62,203 nucleotides of DNA, taken from positions 1 to 62,203 of the forward strand of contig REDH01000086.1 of the NCBI GenBank assembly GCA_007693585.1, read 5' to 3'. Position 1 is the stretch's first letter; the number at the start of each line of letters is the position of its first letter. The stretch comes from Deltaproteobacteria bacterium. Its GTDB lineage: Bacteria > Myxococcota_A > Bradymonadia > REDH01. Below the pieces are notes generated by a model. That model saw only the letters and a list, made by a program, of their open reading frames with translations, did no database searches and was not told the origin of the DNA. Positions 17,904-26,623 of this stretch are shown here, piece after piece. The position numbers and the translations under genes are program-made.

Positions 17904-19724
17904 ATGGAAGAAGGGGCCCCCATGGCTCCTCAACTCCACCCTCCAGCACACGACAGCGCGGCCATGAACGGAACCCCTCGCATCCAGCGAATCTCACGCA
18001 TTCTCGCCCTCTCGGCGGGGAGTCTCTCCATTCTGCTCGCCCTCTCCGGTTGCGGTTCGGGAGGCGGGCTCGACCCGCAGGAACCGTCCGAGTCGTTCGC
18101 CCTCGACGAGTGCGAACGAGATCGGGACTGCGTCGGCGGGGAGCAGTGCCTCGAGGGTCTCTGCAGGGAGCTCTGCGCCGTGGAGGACGGGTGCGAAGGC
18201 CCGCTCCCGTTCTGCGATCTCGGGCGAGGCATCTGCGTCGCCTGCCTGACCGACGACGACTGCGGCGGCGGCCGGTGTGACGAGCTGCGCTGCCGGGCAT
18301 CCGGCTGCGGCGAAGGACCCGCATGCGGGGAGGGAGAGATCTGCGACTTGGCCGAAGGCATCTGCCTGCCCGAGACCTGTTCCGTCAACACTGACTGCCC
18401 CGGCGGCTTCCAGTGCCGAAACGACGAGTGCACACCCATCGAACAGGCCGGATGCACACCGGGAACCTCCCGCTGCTCCGGGGACGTGGCCATCCGGTGC
18501 TCCGCGGCCGGTGCCGAGCAGCGCGAGGACTGTGCCGTGCAGGAACGCGCCTGCCGTGTACAGGGCGGGGAAGCCATCTGCGAAAGCCCGATCGGACCCC
18601 CGGCGACCGAGGAACCCGGCACGGAAGTTCCCGGCACGGAAGTCCCGGGCACGGAGGTTCCCGGCACGGAAGTTCCCGGCACGGAAGTCCCGGGCACGGA
18701 AGTCCCGGGCACGGAAGTCCCGGGCACGGAAGTTCCCGGCACGGAAGTCCCGGGCACGGAAGTCCCGGGCACGGAAGTTCCCGGCACGGAGCCAACGGAC
18801 TGCAATGAGGGAGAGGTCGGCTGTTTCTCGTCCGAGCTCGCCTGGTTCTGCGACGAGGACGAGCGCATCGCGGTACCCTGCGGCGCCGGGGAGCAGTGCA
18901 GGGCGGGCGCCTGTGAGCCACCCCCCACGGGGCCGGGTTCCTGCGGCGCGGCGCGCGCCCAGTGCTCCGCGCCGGGGTGGCCCTCCGGACGGTTGCTCCT
19001 GGCGCGACCGGGCGATACCATCGCCTGCAGCGGCGCCGGGAGCACCGGTGCGGACGGTGCGTCGGCCACAACGTGGACGTGGACGCATGTGACTCCATCC
19101 GAGGGGGCGCCGTTCACCCCCTCGGCGACGGCGCGCGACGCCAGCTATGCCGTGGGCGAACCGGGACCGGAGATCGTGCGCCTGGAGAGCGGGAACGCCG
19201 CTGGAGACGCCTGCGAACCTGAATGGGTGCAGACCGCCGTGGTCGACCGCTCCTCGGAGGGACTGTTCATCGTGATCGGATGGAGGGCGGAAGCCACCGG
19301 GTCGCCGATGGGCTCTCGCGATGTGGATGTCTACCTCCGCCGTGGTGAGACGGGGCTCTGGCGCGGCTCGGGTACTTCGGTGTTCTGGCAGCAGCGCGCC
19401 CCCACATGGACGCGGGGGGAGCGGCTCATGAACCCGGTGCTCGTGCAGGACTCGATCCGGGACGGGGGGCCCGAGGTGCTCCACGTCCCGAGCTGGTTCT
19501 CCGAAGAGACCTTCAGCGTGGGCGTTCACTACTACACCACCACCAACAACGCCTCCGCCGCTCCGGTGCTCGTCGACCTCCTGCTGGTGCGGGATGGCCG
19601 AGTCGTGCACCGCAGCGAGGGCGTGCGCCTCGGAGGCGATCAGCAGTTCTGGCACGCGGTTGACTTCAGCGGCTCCAGCCCCACCGTCACCCCGGTGAAC
19701 GCGTTCTCGCGATTCACCGAGTGA
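17904..19724 (+). CDS. Cys-rich lipoprotein with (GTEVP)n linker
   Basis: 606 residues from ATG 17904, which has GGAGAG 5 nt upstream. An ATG at 17964 would give a more normal 30-residue signal peptide but has no ribosome-binding site. Lipobox LSGC. Residues about 65-220 hold Cys-rich modules (CERDRDCVGGEQC, CLTDDDCGGGRC, CSVNTDCPGGFQC). Then come eleven GTEVP units, another Cys segment, and a C-terminal beta-rich domain of about 270 residues that starts near the GDTIACSGAGSTG segment and looks PKD/Ig-like, ending in an unassigned module. Predicted to be surface-exposed. I recognise no enzyme motif. Confidence 0.75.
   Translation: MEEGAPMAPQLHPPAHDSAAMNGTPRIQRISRILALSAGSLSILLALSGCGSGGGLDPQEPSESFALDECERDRDCVGGEQCLEGLCRELCAVEDGCEGPLPFCDLGRGICVACLTDDDCGGGRCDELRCRASGCGEGPACGEGEICDLAEGICLPETCSVNTDCPGGFQCRNDECTPIEQAGCTPGTSRCSGDVAIRCSAAGAEQREDCAVQERACRVQGGEAICESPIGPPATEEPGTEVPGTEVPGTEVPGTEVPGTEVPGTEVPGTEVPGTEVPGTEVPGTEVPGTEVPGTEPTDCNEGEVGCFSSELAWFCDEDERIAVPCGAGEQCRAGACEPPPTGPGSCGAARAQCSAPGWPSGRLLLARPGDTIACSGAGSTGADGASATTWTWTHVTPSEGAPFTPSATARDASYAVGEPGPEIVRLESGNAAGDACEPEWVQTAVVDRSSEGLFIVIGWRAEATGSPMGSRDVDVYLRRGETGLWRGSGTSVFWQQRAPTWTRGERLMNPVLVQDSIRDGGPEVLHVPSWFSEETFSVGVHYYTTTNNASAAPVLVDLLLVRDGRVVHRSEGVRLGGDQQFWHAVDFSGSSPTVTPVNAFSRFTE
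18618..18782 (+). repeat. 15-bp tandem repeat, 11 units, encoding GTEVP
   Basis: Eleven 15-bp units of the form GGCACGGAAGTYCCS. Variation is almost all synonymous, with two unit types ending TTCCC or TCCCG, plus one partial unit. Copy number can change without a frameshift. Confidence 0.92.
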
Positions 19725-19785
19725 TGCGCATCCGGGACGTGGCGTTCCGTGCGCCCGAACGTCCCCCCGATGGCAAGGCATCCCG

Positions 19786-20238
19786 ATGCATCCAGTCCTT
19801 CGAACGGCGCTCCTGGGCGGGTCCGCACCCGGCACGCCCGCAGCCGACGCTGCCCTGACGTCGCTTCGCGTCGCCGCGGGGCTTGCGATGGCCTTCGCTC
19901 ACGGGCTGGGCAAGGTTCCACCGTCCGAGGGCTTCATCGGCGCCGTGGGCGGCATGGGCTTTCCCGCTCCGGTGCTCTTCGCCTGGCTCGCCGGGCTGGC
20001 GGAGGTCGTGGGCGGCCTCCTGCTCGCAGTGGGGCTGATGACGCGTCCCGCGGCCTTCTCCATCCTCATCACGATGGTGGTGGCCTTCTTCATCCGGCAC
20101 GGGGACGATCCCTTCCGACAGAAGGAGCTCGCGTTCCTCTTCATGTTCATCTCCCTGGCCTTCGTGTTCCTCGGCAGCGGACGGTTCGGGCTGGATCGTT
20201 TCCTTCGGAAGAGCGCGAAGGGGGAGACGGCGGACTGA
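19786..20238 (+). CDS. DoxX family membrane protein
   Basis: 150 residues with four membrane segments. DoxX features are LRVAAGLAMAFAHGLGKV at the N-terminus, GFPAPVLFAWLAGLAEVVGG, the GLMTRPAAF turn and a late hydrophobic segment before GRFGLDRFL. DoxX proteins are small quinone-linked or accessory redox membrane proteins; the precise role here is unknown. ATG 19786 has AAGG about 8 nt upstream. The gene ends 90 bp from the convergent HlyD-like gene. Confidence 0.85.
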   Translation: MHPVLRTALLGGSAPGTPAADAALTSLRVAAGLAMAFAHGLGKVPPSEGFIGAVGGMGFPAPVLFAWLAGLAEVVGGLLLAVGLMTRPAAFSILITMVVAFFIRHGDDPFRQKELAFLFMFISLAFVFLGSGRFGLDRFLRKSAKGETAD

Positions 20239-20328
20239 CGCGGTGAGGGCCGCAGGGCAAGGTGCGCCCGCCCGACCCGATCCACCCTGCCGGGTCCGAC
20301 AGCCACTCGCACCGGGCTGGACATCGAG

Positions 20329-21471
20329 CTAGAAGCGCACGTCCAGACGCTCTCCCGGACGGGCCGGCAGTCCCTCCGGCAGGCTGAGCCGGACGGGAAC
20401 GCCCCACTCCGGGACGCCGGGGTCGGACCGCTGGTGCTCGGGAAGCAGTTCGACGGAGTCGCCGACCTGCAGCACGGTGGCCAGCCAGCTTGCGTTGTGT
20501 ACCGGAAGCGGGCGAACGCGCGCATTCTGACCGGGTTGCGGGCGCCGCGGGTCATGCTGCGGGATCCACGCGACCACGGACTCCCGCTGGGATGAGGTGA
20601 GGCGAACGACGGGATCGCCTGCGCTCACGACCTCGCCGGGCTGGCGATGGATCGCGGTGATGGTGCCGCTGGAGGGGGCGCGAATCTCGAGGTCTTCCCG
20701 GCGCTGGGAGAGCAGTTCGAGCTCGGCCATATGGACGGATATCCGGGCCTGGAGGGGCGCGAGGATGTCGTCCAGATCGGGCTCGTCGGGAGGCTCAAGC
20801 TCCCCGAGGCGTCGCTCGGCCTGCCGCAGCTCCCGGCGGGTCTCGACGAGCGCCTGCTCCTGCTCGCGAAGGTCCGTCTCGACCTGCTGGCGCTCGAGCT
20901 CGGCGATGCGGAGCGCGTTGGGGGTCTCGGCGCCGCGTTCGGCGAGGTCGCGGAGGCGGGCCTCCTGCTCAAGCGCGCGATCGCGGGCCATCCGGAGACT
21001 CTCCACCTGGGCGCGTCGGTCGATCACGTCGATGCGCAGTCCCTGGACGTCGACGCCGAGTCTCTGTCGGGTGAGCGCCTGGTCCAGCAGGTCCGATTCG
21101 CGGTCGATCCGGGAGCGTGCCGTGGTGGCGACGATCTCGGCGCGGGTGACCTCGACCTCCGCACGGAGCACCGCAAGCTCGGCCTGAAGGTGCCGGTCAT
21201 CGATGCGCGCCAGGAGCTGGCCTTCCTGGACGACGTCAAGGAGGGCGAGACGGCTTGCGGGCAGCTCCACGAGTCTTCCCTCGATGGGGCTGGCGAGCTC
21301 CCAGCGCTCGGCGAGAACTTCGCCGGGGAGCCCCCCGACGGGCTCGTGCTGGTTCCACAGCCAGACGCAGGCGAGGATGCCGAGGACGAGGGCGACGGGC
21401 GTGCCGTACTGCTGCAGGGCGCGCTGGAGCCTGCGGCGGGCGGGAACGGGGATGGGACGATGGGTGGTCAC
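20329..21471 (-). CDS. HlyD-type membrane fusion / periplasmic adaptor protein
   Basis: 380 residues. One N-terminal membrane segment (VALVLGILACVWLW), a lipoyl/barrel-sandwich half-motif (ASPIEGRLVEL...VQEGQLLARID), a long coiled-coil hairpin (about residues 85-250, very rich in Glu/Arg/Gln/Leu), then the second half-motif (IRAPSSGTITAIHRQPGEVVSAGDPVVRL) and a beta-barrel C-terminal region. This is the architecture of periplasmic adaptors for export systems. No cognate ABC or RND pump is beside it; instead its GTG overlaps the stop of the DUF4956 gene (GTGA), making it the last gene of a VTC-DUF4956-MFP operon. Confidence 0.85.
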   Translation of the reverse strand: MTTHRPIPVPARRRLQRALQQYGTPVALVLGILACVWLWNQHEPVGGLPGEVLAERWELASPIEGRLVELPASRLALLDVVQEGQLLARIDDRHLQAELAVLRAEVEVTRAEIVATTARSRIDRESDLLDQALTRQRLGVDVQGLRIDVIDRRAQVESLRMARDRALEQEARLRDLAERGAETPNALRIAELERQQVETDLREQEQALVETRRELRQAERRLGELEPPDEPDLDDILAPLQARISVHMAELELLSQRREDLEIRAPSSGTITAIHRQPGEVVSAGDPVVRLTSSQRESVVAWIPQHDPRRPQPGQNARVRPLPVHNASWLATVLQVGDSVELLPEHQRSDPGVPEWGVPVRLSLPEGLPARPGERLDVRF

Positions 21472-22175
21472 ACTTCCGCCTCCTCCTCGCGCCGGAAGTA
21501 CGAGGCTTCACGGACGTGGTCGAGCTCCTGCAACTCGGCGACGAGCTCGGCGGAACGGTCGGGGTCGCGCATTTCGAGATGGTAGTTGAGGCTCATTTCG
21601 TCGCGGTCGGAACGCTGACTGGCGAGATCGGCGCGCAGGGTGTGGCGCTGGAGCACGGGGAGGACCGGGCCGAGGGTGTCGTCTGCGCCTGCGCCTGCGC
21701 CTGCGAGCTGCAGGCTGAGCATGGCGTCGTAGCGCTCCCGGCTCCCGAAGCCGACGGAGCGCAGCCACGCGAAGAGGAGGGTGAGGGAGACGGCGCCGAC
21801 GACGGCCAGGCCGAAGCGCATGGTGCCCACGGCCATGCCGGTCATGATCGCCCACAGCACGAAGCTGGTGTCCCGGGTGTCCTTCACGATGTTCCGGAAC
21901 CGGACGATGGCGAAGACGGCGAACAGCCCGAACGCCACGATGATGTTGTCGACCATGATGAGCATCACCAGGGCGACGATCATCGGCAGGGCCGCCATGG
22001 CGACGGTGAACGAGCGAGAGTAGGACACGCCCTGATGGGTGCGCACATACACGAGCCCGATGATCTGACCGAGCACGAACGCCAGGACAAGAGTCAGGGC
22101 CACGGCGTGCAGGCCGCCGGGGGTACCGGTCCACTCACCGGTGGAGAGTGCATCGAGGAGACCGTCCACGGTCAC
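21468..22175 (-). CDS. DUF4956 membrane protein
   Basis: 235 residues. Three or four membrane segments span about residues 20-150, with the DUF4956 signature SRSFTVAMAALPMIVALVM, VAFGLFAVFAIVRFRN and KDTRDTSFVLWAIMTGMAVG. A soluble C-terminal domain of about 90 residues follows (LRADLASQRSDRDEMSLNYH, LVAELQELDHVREASY), resembling a ferredoxin-like regulatory fold. The function is not established. DUF4956 genes are often found beside VTC-domain genes, as here: its GTG overlaps the VTC stop (GTGA) and its stop overlaps the next GTG. Confidence 0.85.
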   Translation of the reverse strand: MTVDGLLDALSTGEWTGTPGGLHAVALTLVLAFVLGQIIGLVYVRTHQGVSYSRSFTVAMAALPMIVALVMLIMVDNIIVAFGLFAVFAIVRFRNIVKDTRDTSFVLWAIMTGMAVGTMRFGLAVVGAVSLTLLFAWLRSVGFGSRERYDAMLSLQLAGAGAGADDTLGPVLPVLQRHTLRADLASQRSDRDEMSLNYHLEMRDPDRSAELVAELQELDHVREASYFRREEEAEV

Positions 22176-22945
22176 GCGCCCTGGGAATGGAACATGGGTC
22201 GTCGGGCGTCGCGGCGCACACGGTTCTCGCCGAACGACTCCACACTCCAGCCGTACTTCGGCACCGACTGTCGTTCAAGCCGGAAGATGTGGACCAGTTC
22301 CTGAAGCCAGCGGGGCCAGCGGTTCACGTACTTGATCTCGAAGATGACCTTCTTCTCGTGCCCGCTCACCAGCGGAATGTCCGTGTGCAGGCCCCGGTCC
22401 GGGTCGTAGGCGAGCGCGCGCAGGTCGCGGTCGAAGGTGAGCCTGGCGTTGGAGGTGCTGACGTCGAGGTAGGCCTCGCGGTTGTAGCCCACGATCAACG
22501 TGGGGCGCGCGTCGAGGTTGCGCTGGAGTTCCTGAAAGTCGAGCAGGTCCCGGCGTTCGCGGGCCGGGTTCAGGAGTGCGCTGTCCGGGAGATCCCGGAA
22601 GGACAGGAGCGCGTCGAGCGCGCTGCGGTGGACTCCGGCGCGCTGCTTGCGAATCACCTGATCGGCGCGCCGCTTGATCTCGCAGAAGATCGGGGAGTCC
22701 CGGCCATCATCGTAGTACCGGATGCGGAGCTTGAACCGGTTCTTTTGGCCCTCCGCCGCCGTGCGGTAGAGCGTGAGCTCGGGGCTGTCGAGATAGAGGC
22801 TGTAGACCGGATAGCCGCGCGGATGGTCCGCCGTGAGGTGCTCGTCCGGCTCGACGCGCGTGCGGAGCCATGCGCGCACCTGGCGCGCCCGGGCCTCGGT
22901 GAGGACGTACTTTCGCTCGAAGCGATTGGCGAGGAAGGACTGCAT
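22172..22945 (-). CDS. VTC-domain protein, putative polyphosphate polymerase
   Basis: 257 residues, essentially a single VTC catalytic domain. Basic and acidic tunnel residues expected from yeast Vtc4 seem present: FERKYVL, YSLYLDSPELTLYR, RFKLRIRYYDD, FCEIKRR..QVIRKQR, VGYNREAY, LTFDRDLRAL and FEIKYVNRWPRWL. In yeast the domain makes polyphosphate from ATP and feeds it through a membrane channel. Enzyme activity here is inferred. ATG 22945. First gene of a three-gene operon in which every junction is a 4-nt GTGA overlap. Confidence 0.85.
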   Translation of the reverse strand: MQSFLANRFERKYVLTEARARQVRAWLRTRVEPDEHLTADHPRGYPVYSLYLDSPELTLYRTAAEGQKNRFKLRIRYYDDGRDSPIFCEIKRRADQVIRKQRAGVHRSALDALLSFRDLPDSALLNPARERRDLLDFQELQRNLDARPTLIVGYNREAYLDVSTSNARLTFDRDLRALAYDPDRGLHTDIPLVSGHEKKVIFEIKYVNRWPRWLQELVHIFRLERQSVPKYGWSVESFGENRVRRDARRPMFHSQGA

Positions 22946-23039
22946 CGTGCCGGGGTCGGCGTGGTCGTGGAACGGGCGGTGGCGCCCGGGGCGCTGTCAC
23001 CGGCCCGCCATCATGGCGACCATCGGGGTGGAGGGCAAG

Positions 23040-25232
23040 TCAACGACGAACATCGGCGAGCGCGAGGGCCTCGTCCACGGGAAGCGCCGGCGACCAGAGC
23101 CATCCCTGGCCGAGCTGCACCCCCAGGCTCTCGAGGATCGCAAGCGCTGCGCTGGTCTCCACCATCTCCGCGACCACCTCCTTGCCCAGGCTGTGGCACA
23201 CCTGCACCATGGCTCCGACGACGGACTGCAGCGTCGGGTCGCTCTCCAGGTTGCGGATGAACGAACCGTCCAGCTTCACGCGGTCGGCGGGAATCCGCCG
23301 CAGGTAGTCGAAGGTCGAGAAGCCCGCCCCGAAGTCGTCGAGCGCGAACTGGCAGCCTCGCTCCTGCAGCGCCTGCATCCAGGCCAGCGCGCCGGTCAGA
23401 TCGCTGACGGCCGTGGACTCCGTGATCTCCAGGGTCAGGCGCCCGGCCAGCTCGGGGGTCGCCTCGAGCTCCGCCATGAGCCACTCGAGGAGCGAGTCGT
23501 CCGTGAGCCCCTGTGCGGACAGGTTGACGAACAGCTCAAGATCCGGCTCGCGGCGGAGCAACGCGAGAGAGTGCTCGATCACCCATCGGTCGATCCGTCC
23601 CATCCAGCCGAACCGCTGCGCCGGGGGCAGGAACTCGCCCGGGGAAACAAAGCCGCCCTCCCCATCCGGAAGCCGGAGCAGGACCTCGAAGTACGCCGGC
23701 GCCACCCCCTCCGAGTGCGGGAGCCGGAAGATCGGCTGGAGGTGCAGCGCGAAGCCGTCATTCCCGAGCGCCTCTTCAACCGTGCGGAGCCACCGCCCGG
23801 CCTGCCCGAGCTCGCTCTTCGACTCGGACAGGCTGGGGTAGTACTCGCAGCGACCCCGGCCCCGCTCCTTCGCGGTGAACAGCGCCACCTCGGCGAGGCC
23901 GAGCAGCTGCTCGGGCTCGCCTGCCGCATCCAGCGGAACCATGCCCCCGCTGAGCTGGGCGTCGCGAACCGCGGTGGACGTGTCCGTGCCTGCCGCGGCT
24001 GCGAGCAGGGCCTCGCTGACCCGCGCAAAAAACGCTCGCCCTGCCTCGGCATCGCGGCCCGGGAGCACCGCGACGAACTCGTCGGAGCCCACACGGGCGA
24101 TCGTGTCGGAGGGATCGCGTGCGTCACGAAGGACGTCCGCCAGCTGGCACAGCAGGCGATCCCCGCCCGCGTGGCCGTGTGCGGTGTTGACCAGCTTGAA
24201 GTGATCGAGATCCATCAGGAGCAGGACCCCGACGGGCCGACCAGCGCGAGGCGGCTCATGTCGCGCCGCGCGCAGGGGGGCGATCAGACCGCGGCGGTTC
24301 GGAAGGCGCGTGAGGGGATCGATGCTCGACGCGCGCAGCAGCGCCAGCTCGCGCGCCATGCGCTCCTCCTCGGCCTCGTGCTGGCGCGTCACGTCCCGGC
24401 ACGTGCCCAGCGCCCCCACCGTCCGACCGTCCGGCAGGCGGAGCGGCACGGTGGTGCACTGCAGGTAGACCGGCCTGTTCGACGTCGTCCACACCATGGA
24501 GAAGCGCGTCGTCCGACCCTCCAGGGCGTCGTCGATCGCGCGGGACAGCAGCGGACCGTGCTCCGGCATGACCTCGCCCGGACGTTTGCCGATCGCCAGC
24601 CGACCGATCAGCTCGAGACGCCGAGGCAGGCGACCCTGCAGCCCCGTGAGACAGCCGGACGCGTCCACGGAGAAGACCAGATCGTCAATGGCCTGCAGGG
24701 TGCCGGTCAGGGCCCCCACCGTGAGGGAGAGTGCCTGTCGACGTTGCTCCAGCCGGCGGACCAGCCGATACACGAGAAGGAAGATGAGGCATGCCGTCAG
24801 GCCGACGAACGCGAGGCCCTTCAGCGTCTGGGCCGCATGCTGGTGCGCCGGGTCGGGGAAGAGCTGGACCACGAGCTGATCGGAGCCCACGATCCACAGC
24901 ACGGACAACAGCAGGAACACGCCGGCCACACCCGCCGCCTCACGCCATGGGACGAATGCCGCGCCACTCCCCGTCTCGACGGCCGCCCAGACGTGCCGAT
25001 CGGTCAGGTCGTTGCCGAGCAGATCCGTCGCGAAGGTGACCGGCTCCGCAAGCTCCTCCGTCGTGGTGAGCTCCCCGGATTCGGGCATGGGCGATGCGGC
25101 GGCCATGCCCGAATCCGGAGTCGACGCAGACGTCCCTGTACCGGAGACCTCCGGATCCCGCACTCGCTCCGCGGACGTCGGACCGCCTGTATCGCCAATG
25201 CCCAAGTGGCCGCCTCCCTGTGACTTACCCAC
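23040..25232 (-). CDS. Membrane GGDEF-EAL c-di-GMP signalling protein with PAS-like domain
   Basis: 730 residues from GTG 25232; a TTG at 25205 has a better ribosome-binding site (GGGAGG) and is a serious alternative. Order: low-complexity N-terminus, two membrane segments (about 110-165), PAS-like domain (AIDDLVFSVDASG), GGDEF domain with a changed signature GSDEF, and EAL domain. The EAL motif reads EVL, but metal and catalytic residues look intact: VNLSA, LEITES, LDDFGAG, KLDGS, AEMVET and QG. A working phosphodiesterase is therefore plausible, and cyclase activity is doubtful but not excluded. A 16-bp inverted repeat lies in the first 160 nt of the reading frame. Confidence 0.88.
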   Translation of the reverse strand: MGKSQGGGHLGIGDTGGPTSAERVRDPEVSGTGTSASTPDSGMAAASPMPESGELTTTEELAEPVTFATDLLGNDLTDRHVWAAVETGSGAAFVPWREAAGVAGVFLLLSVLWIVGSDQLVVQLFPDPAHQHAAQTLKGLAFVGLTACLIFLLVYRLVRRLEQRRQALSLTVGALTGTLQAIDDLVFSVDASGCLTGLQGRLPRRLELIGRLAIGKRPGEVMPEHGPLLSRAIDDALEGRTTRFSMVWTTSNRPVYLQCTTVPLRLPDGRTVGALGTCRDVTRQHEAEEERMARELALLRASSIDPLTRLPNRRGLIAPLRAARHEPPRAGRPVGVLLLMDLDHFKLVNTAHGHAGGDRLLCQLADVLRDARDPSDTIARVGSDEFVAVLPGRDAEAGRAFFARVSEALLAAAAGTDTSTAVRDAQLSGGMVPLDAAGEPEQLLGLAEVALFTAKERGRGRCEYYPSLSESKSELGQAGRWLRTVEEALGNDGFALHLQPIFRLPHSEGVAPAYFEVLLRLPDGEGGFVSPGEFLPPAQRFGWMGRIDRWVIEHSLALLRREPDLELFVNLSAQGLTDDSLLEWLMAELEATPELAGRLTLEITESTAVSDLTGALAWMQALQERGCQFALDDFGAGFSTFDYLRRIPADRVKLDGSFIRNLESDPTLQSVVGAMVQVCHSLGKEVVAEMVETSAALAILESLGVQLGQGWLWSPALPVDEALALADVRR
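25075..25118. repeat. Perfect 16-bp inverted repeat in the 5' part of the GGDEF-EAL gene
   Basis: CCGGATTCGGGCATGG at 25075-25090 and its exact complement CCATGCCCGAATCCGG at 25103-25118, with a 12-nt loop. In mRNA it would form a very stable hairpin just after the predicted start codon. It encodes unremarkable residues (PDSGMA and PMPESG), so the symmetry is not forced by the protein. Confidence 0.85.
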
Positions 25233-25330
25233 CGGGACAACCTGCAGCGTTCGAGCAGCGACGTCAAGTCAGCCGGCCACCGTGTACCGGAGAATGCATG
25301 GGTACCGCACGGCGGGCATTCGCTCGGAGA

Positions 25331-26548
25331 TCAGCTTTCCCCCATCCGGACGGGCGAGAGCGGATGAACCCAGATGTTCATGTCCTCGAAGCACCCGTAG
25401 ATGTCGCAGTTGTTGATGAGGCGACCGCAGAACTCGTAGCCGAGCCGATAGAACACCACGTTCATGCCGGCGCTCATGGCGCGGGCCAGGGTGTAGGCCG
25501 TCATGATGCCCCGCTCCGCAAGATCCTGCTCCAGCGCCCGAAGAAGGTGGAACATGAGGCCGCGTCCACGCTCGGACGGGTTCGTGGCACAGTCGGTCAT
25601 CTCCGCGTTGCTGTGTTTCTCGTCCACTTCTGCGCTGGCCGCGCTCACGATGCTTCCCTCCGCGTTCTTCACCGCGCGATACAGGATGTGACGCTCCATC
25701 GTCGCCAGGATGTAGTCCGGATGCGTGAGCGGGCTCGGATAGGTCTGGAAGACGCTGCGGTAGATCGACACCAGCGCCGGAATGTCCTCCGGGGTGGCGC
25801 GAACGAGCCGGTATCCCTCCGGCAGGGGCGGTGGAGTGTACGCCCGCGGGCGCTGCATCACCGACTCGATCAGCGTGGTCTCCTCCATCAGGTGCGGGCT
25901 GTGGAGACGCTCATTGGAGCGAAACCGGCTCATCACGTAGGCGTCCTCGCCACGAAAATAGTACTTGAGGATTCCCTCGAGCTGGTACCCCCACGGCAGG
26001 AACCGCTGCCAGTCGCCCCGCTCCGCCTTGAGGAATACCTTGTCGAACTCGTTCGCCTCGGCCAGCCAGGAGATGTGGTGGACCATCGCGCCGTAGTCTC
26101 GCGCCTCGTAGTCGATCACCTTCAACCGCCGGTTGTAGTGATCGAAGAACAGCTTCACCTCGTACCCAGCGCCCTCGATCTCGAAGTCAAGTCCGTAGAG
26201 CTGCCCGATGGCCGTTGTCTTCACCCCCCGATCGAGGGTCAGGCGAACGAGCCCCATGCCCTTCTTGCTCGGCTGGGTCGATGCCCACTCTCCTGCCCCC
26301 TCGGCATCCCCTTCCGACGGGCCGGCCGAGTGACCGACGGAGCACCCCGGTTCCCGCCCCTCCGCATCGTGCAGGGAACCGATGACCGGTAGTCCGCTCC
26401 CGGTTGTGCAGGGAGCCTGAACGCCCCCCGAACCGCTGGGCACGGAACCGGTCGGCTCCACGTCGCCCGAAGGCTCGTCGGCTGGATCGGTCAGGGCATG
26501 AACGCCGGTGAGGCGCTCGGTACTCCGGGAGGAGGTCGGTGCGGTCAT
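25331..26548 (-). CDS. ablB: AblB-type putative beta-lysine N-acetyltransferase (GNAT)
   Basis: 405 residues from ATG 26548. From about residue 100 the protein matches AblB well: an N-terminal domain (FDKVFLKAERGDWQRFLPWG, EDAYVMSRF), then a GNAT domain with TYPSPLTHPDY, SAEVDEKHSNAEMTDCAT, the acetyl-CoA loop ERGRGLMFHLL, TAYTLARAMSAGMNVVF and GRLINNCDIYGCFEDMNIW. AblB acetylates beta-lysine to the osmolyte N-epsilon-acetyl-beta-lysine. Its usual partner, lysine 2,3-aminomutase AblA, is not in the window. The first about 97 residues are Ser/Gly/Pro/Glu-rich and unlike AblB; an ATG at 26257 would give a standard-length protein. Substrate is inferred. Confidence 0.8.
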   Translation of the reverse strand: MTAPTSSRSTERLTGVHALTDPADEPSGDVEPTGSVPSGSGGVQAPCTTGSGLPVIGSLHDAEGREPGCSVGHSAGPSEGDAEGAGEWASTQPSKKGMGLVRLTLDRGVKTTAIGQLYGLDFEIEGAGYEVKLFFDHYNRRLKVIDYEARDYGAMVHHISWLAEANEFDKVFLKAERGDWQRFLPWGYQLEGILKYYFRGEDAYVMSRFRSNERLHSPHLMEETTLIESVMQRPRAYTPPPLPEGYRLVRATPEDIPALVSIYRSVFQTYPSPLTHPDYILATMERHILYRAVKNAEGSIVSAASAEVDEKHSNAEMTDCATNPSERGRGLMFHLLRALEQDLAERGIMTAYTLARAMSAGMNVVFYRLGYEFCGRLINNCDIYGCFEDMNIWVHPLSPVRMGES

Positions 26549-26623
26549 GTCGTCGAAGGGAGGCGGAGGGCGCAACAGGTCACGGGTCCGGGCTTAGCCA
26601 CCGTGATGCCCCCCGCAAGGGCT

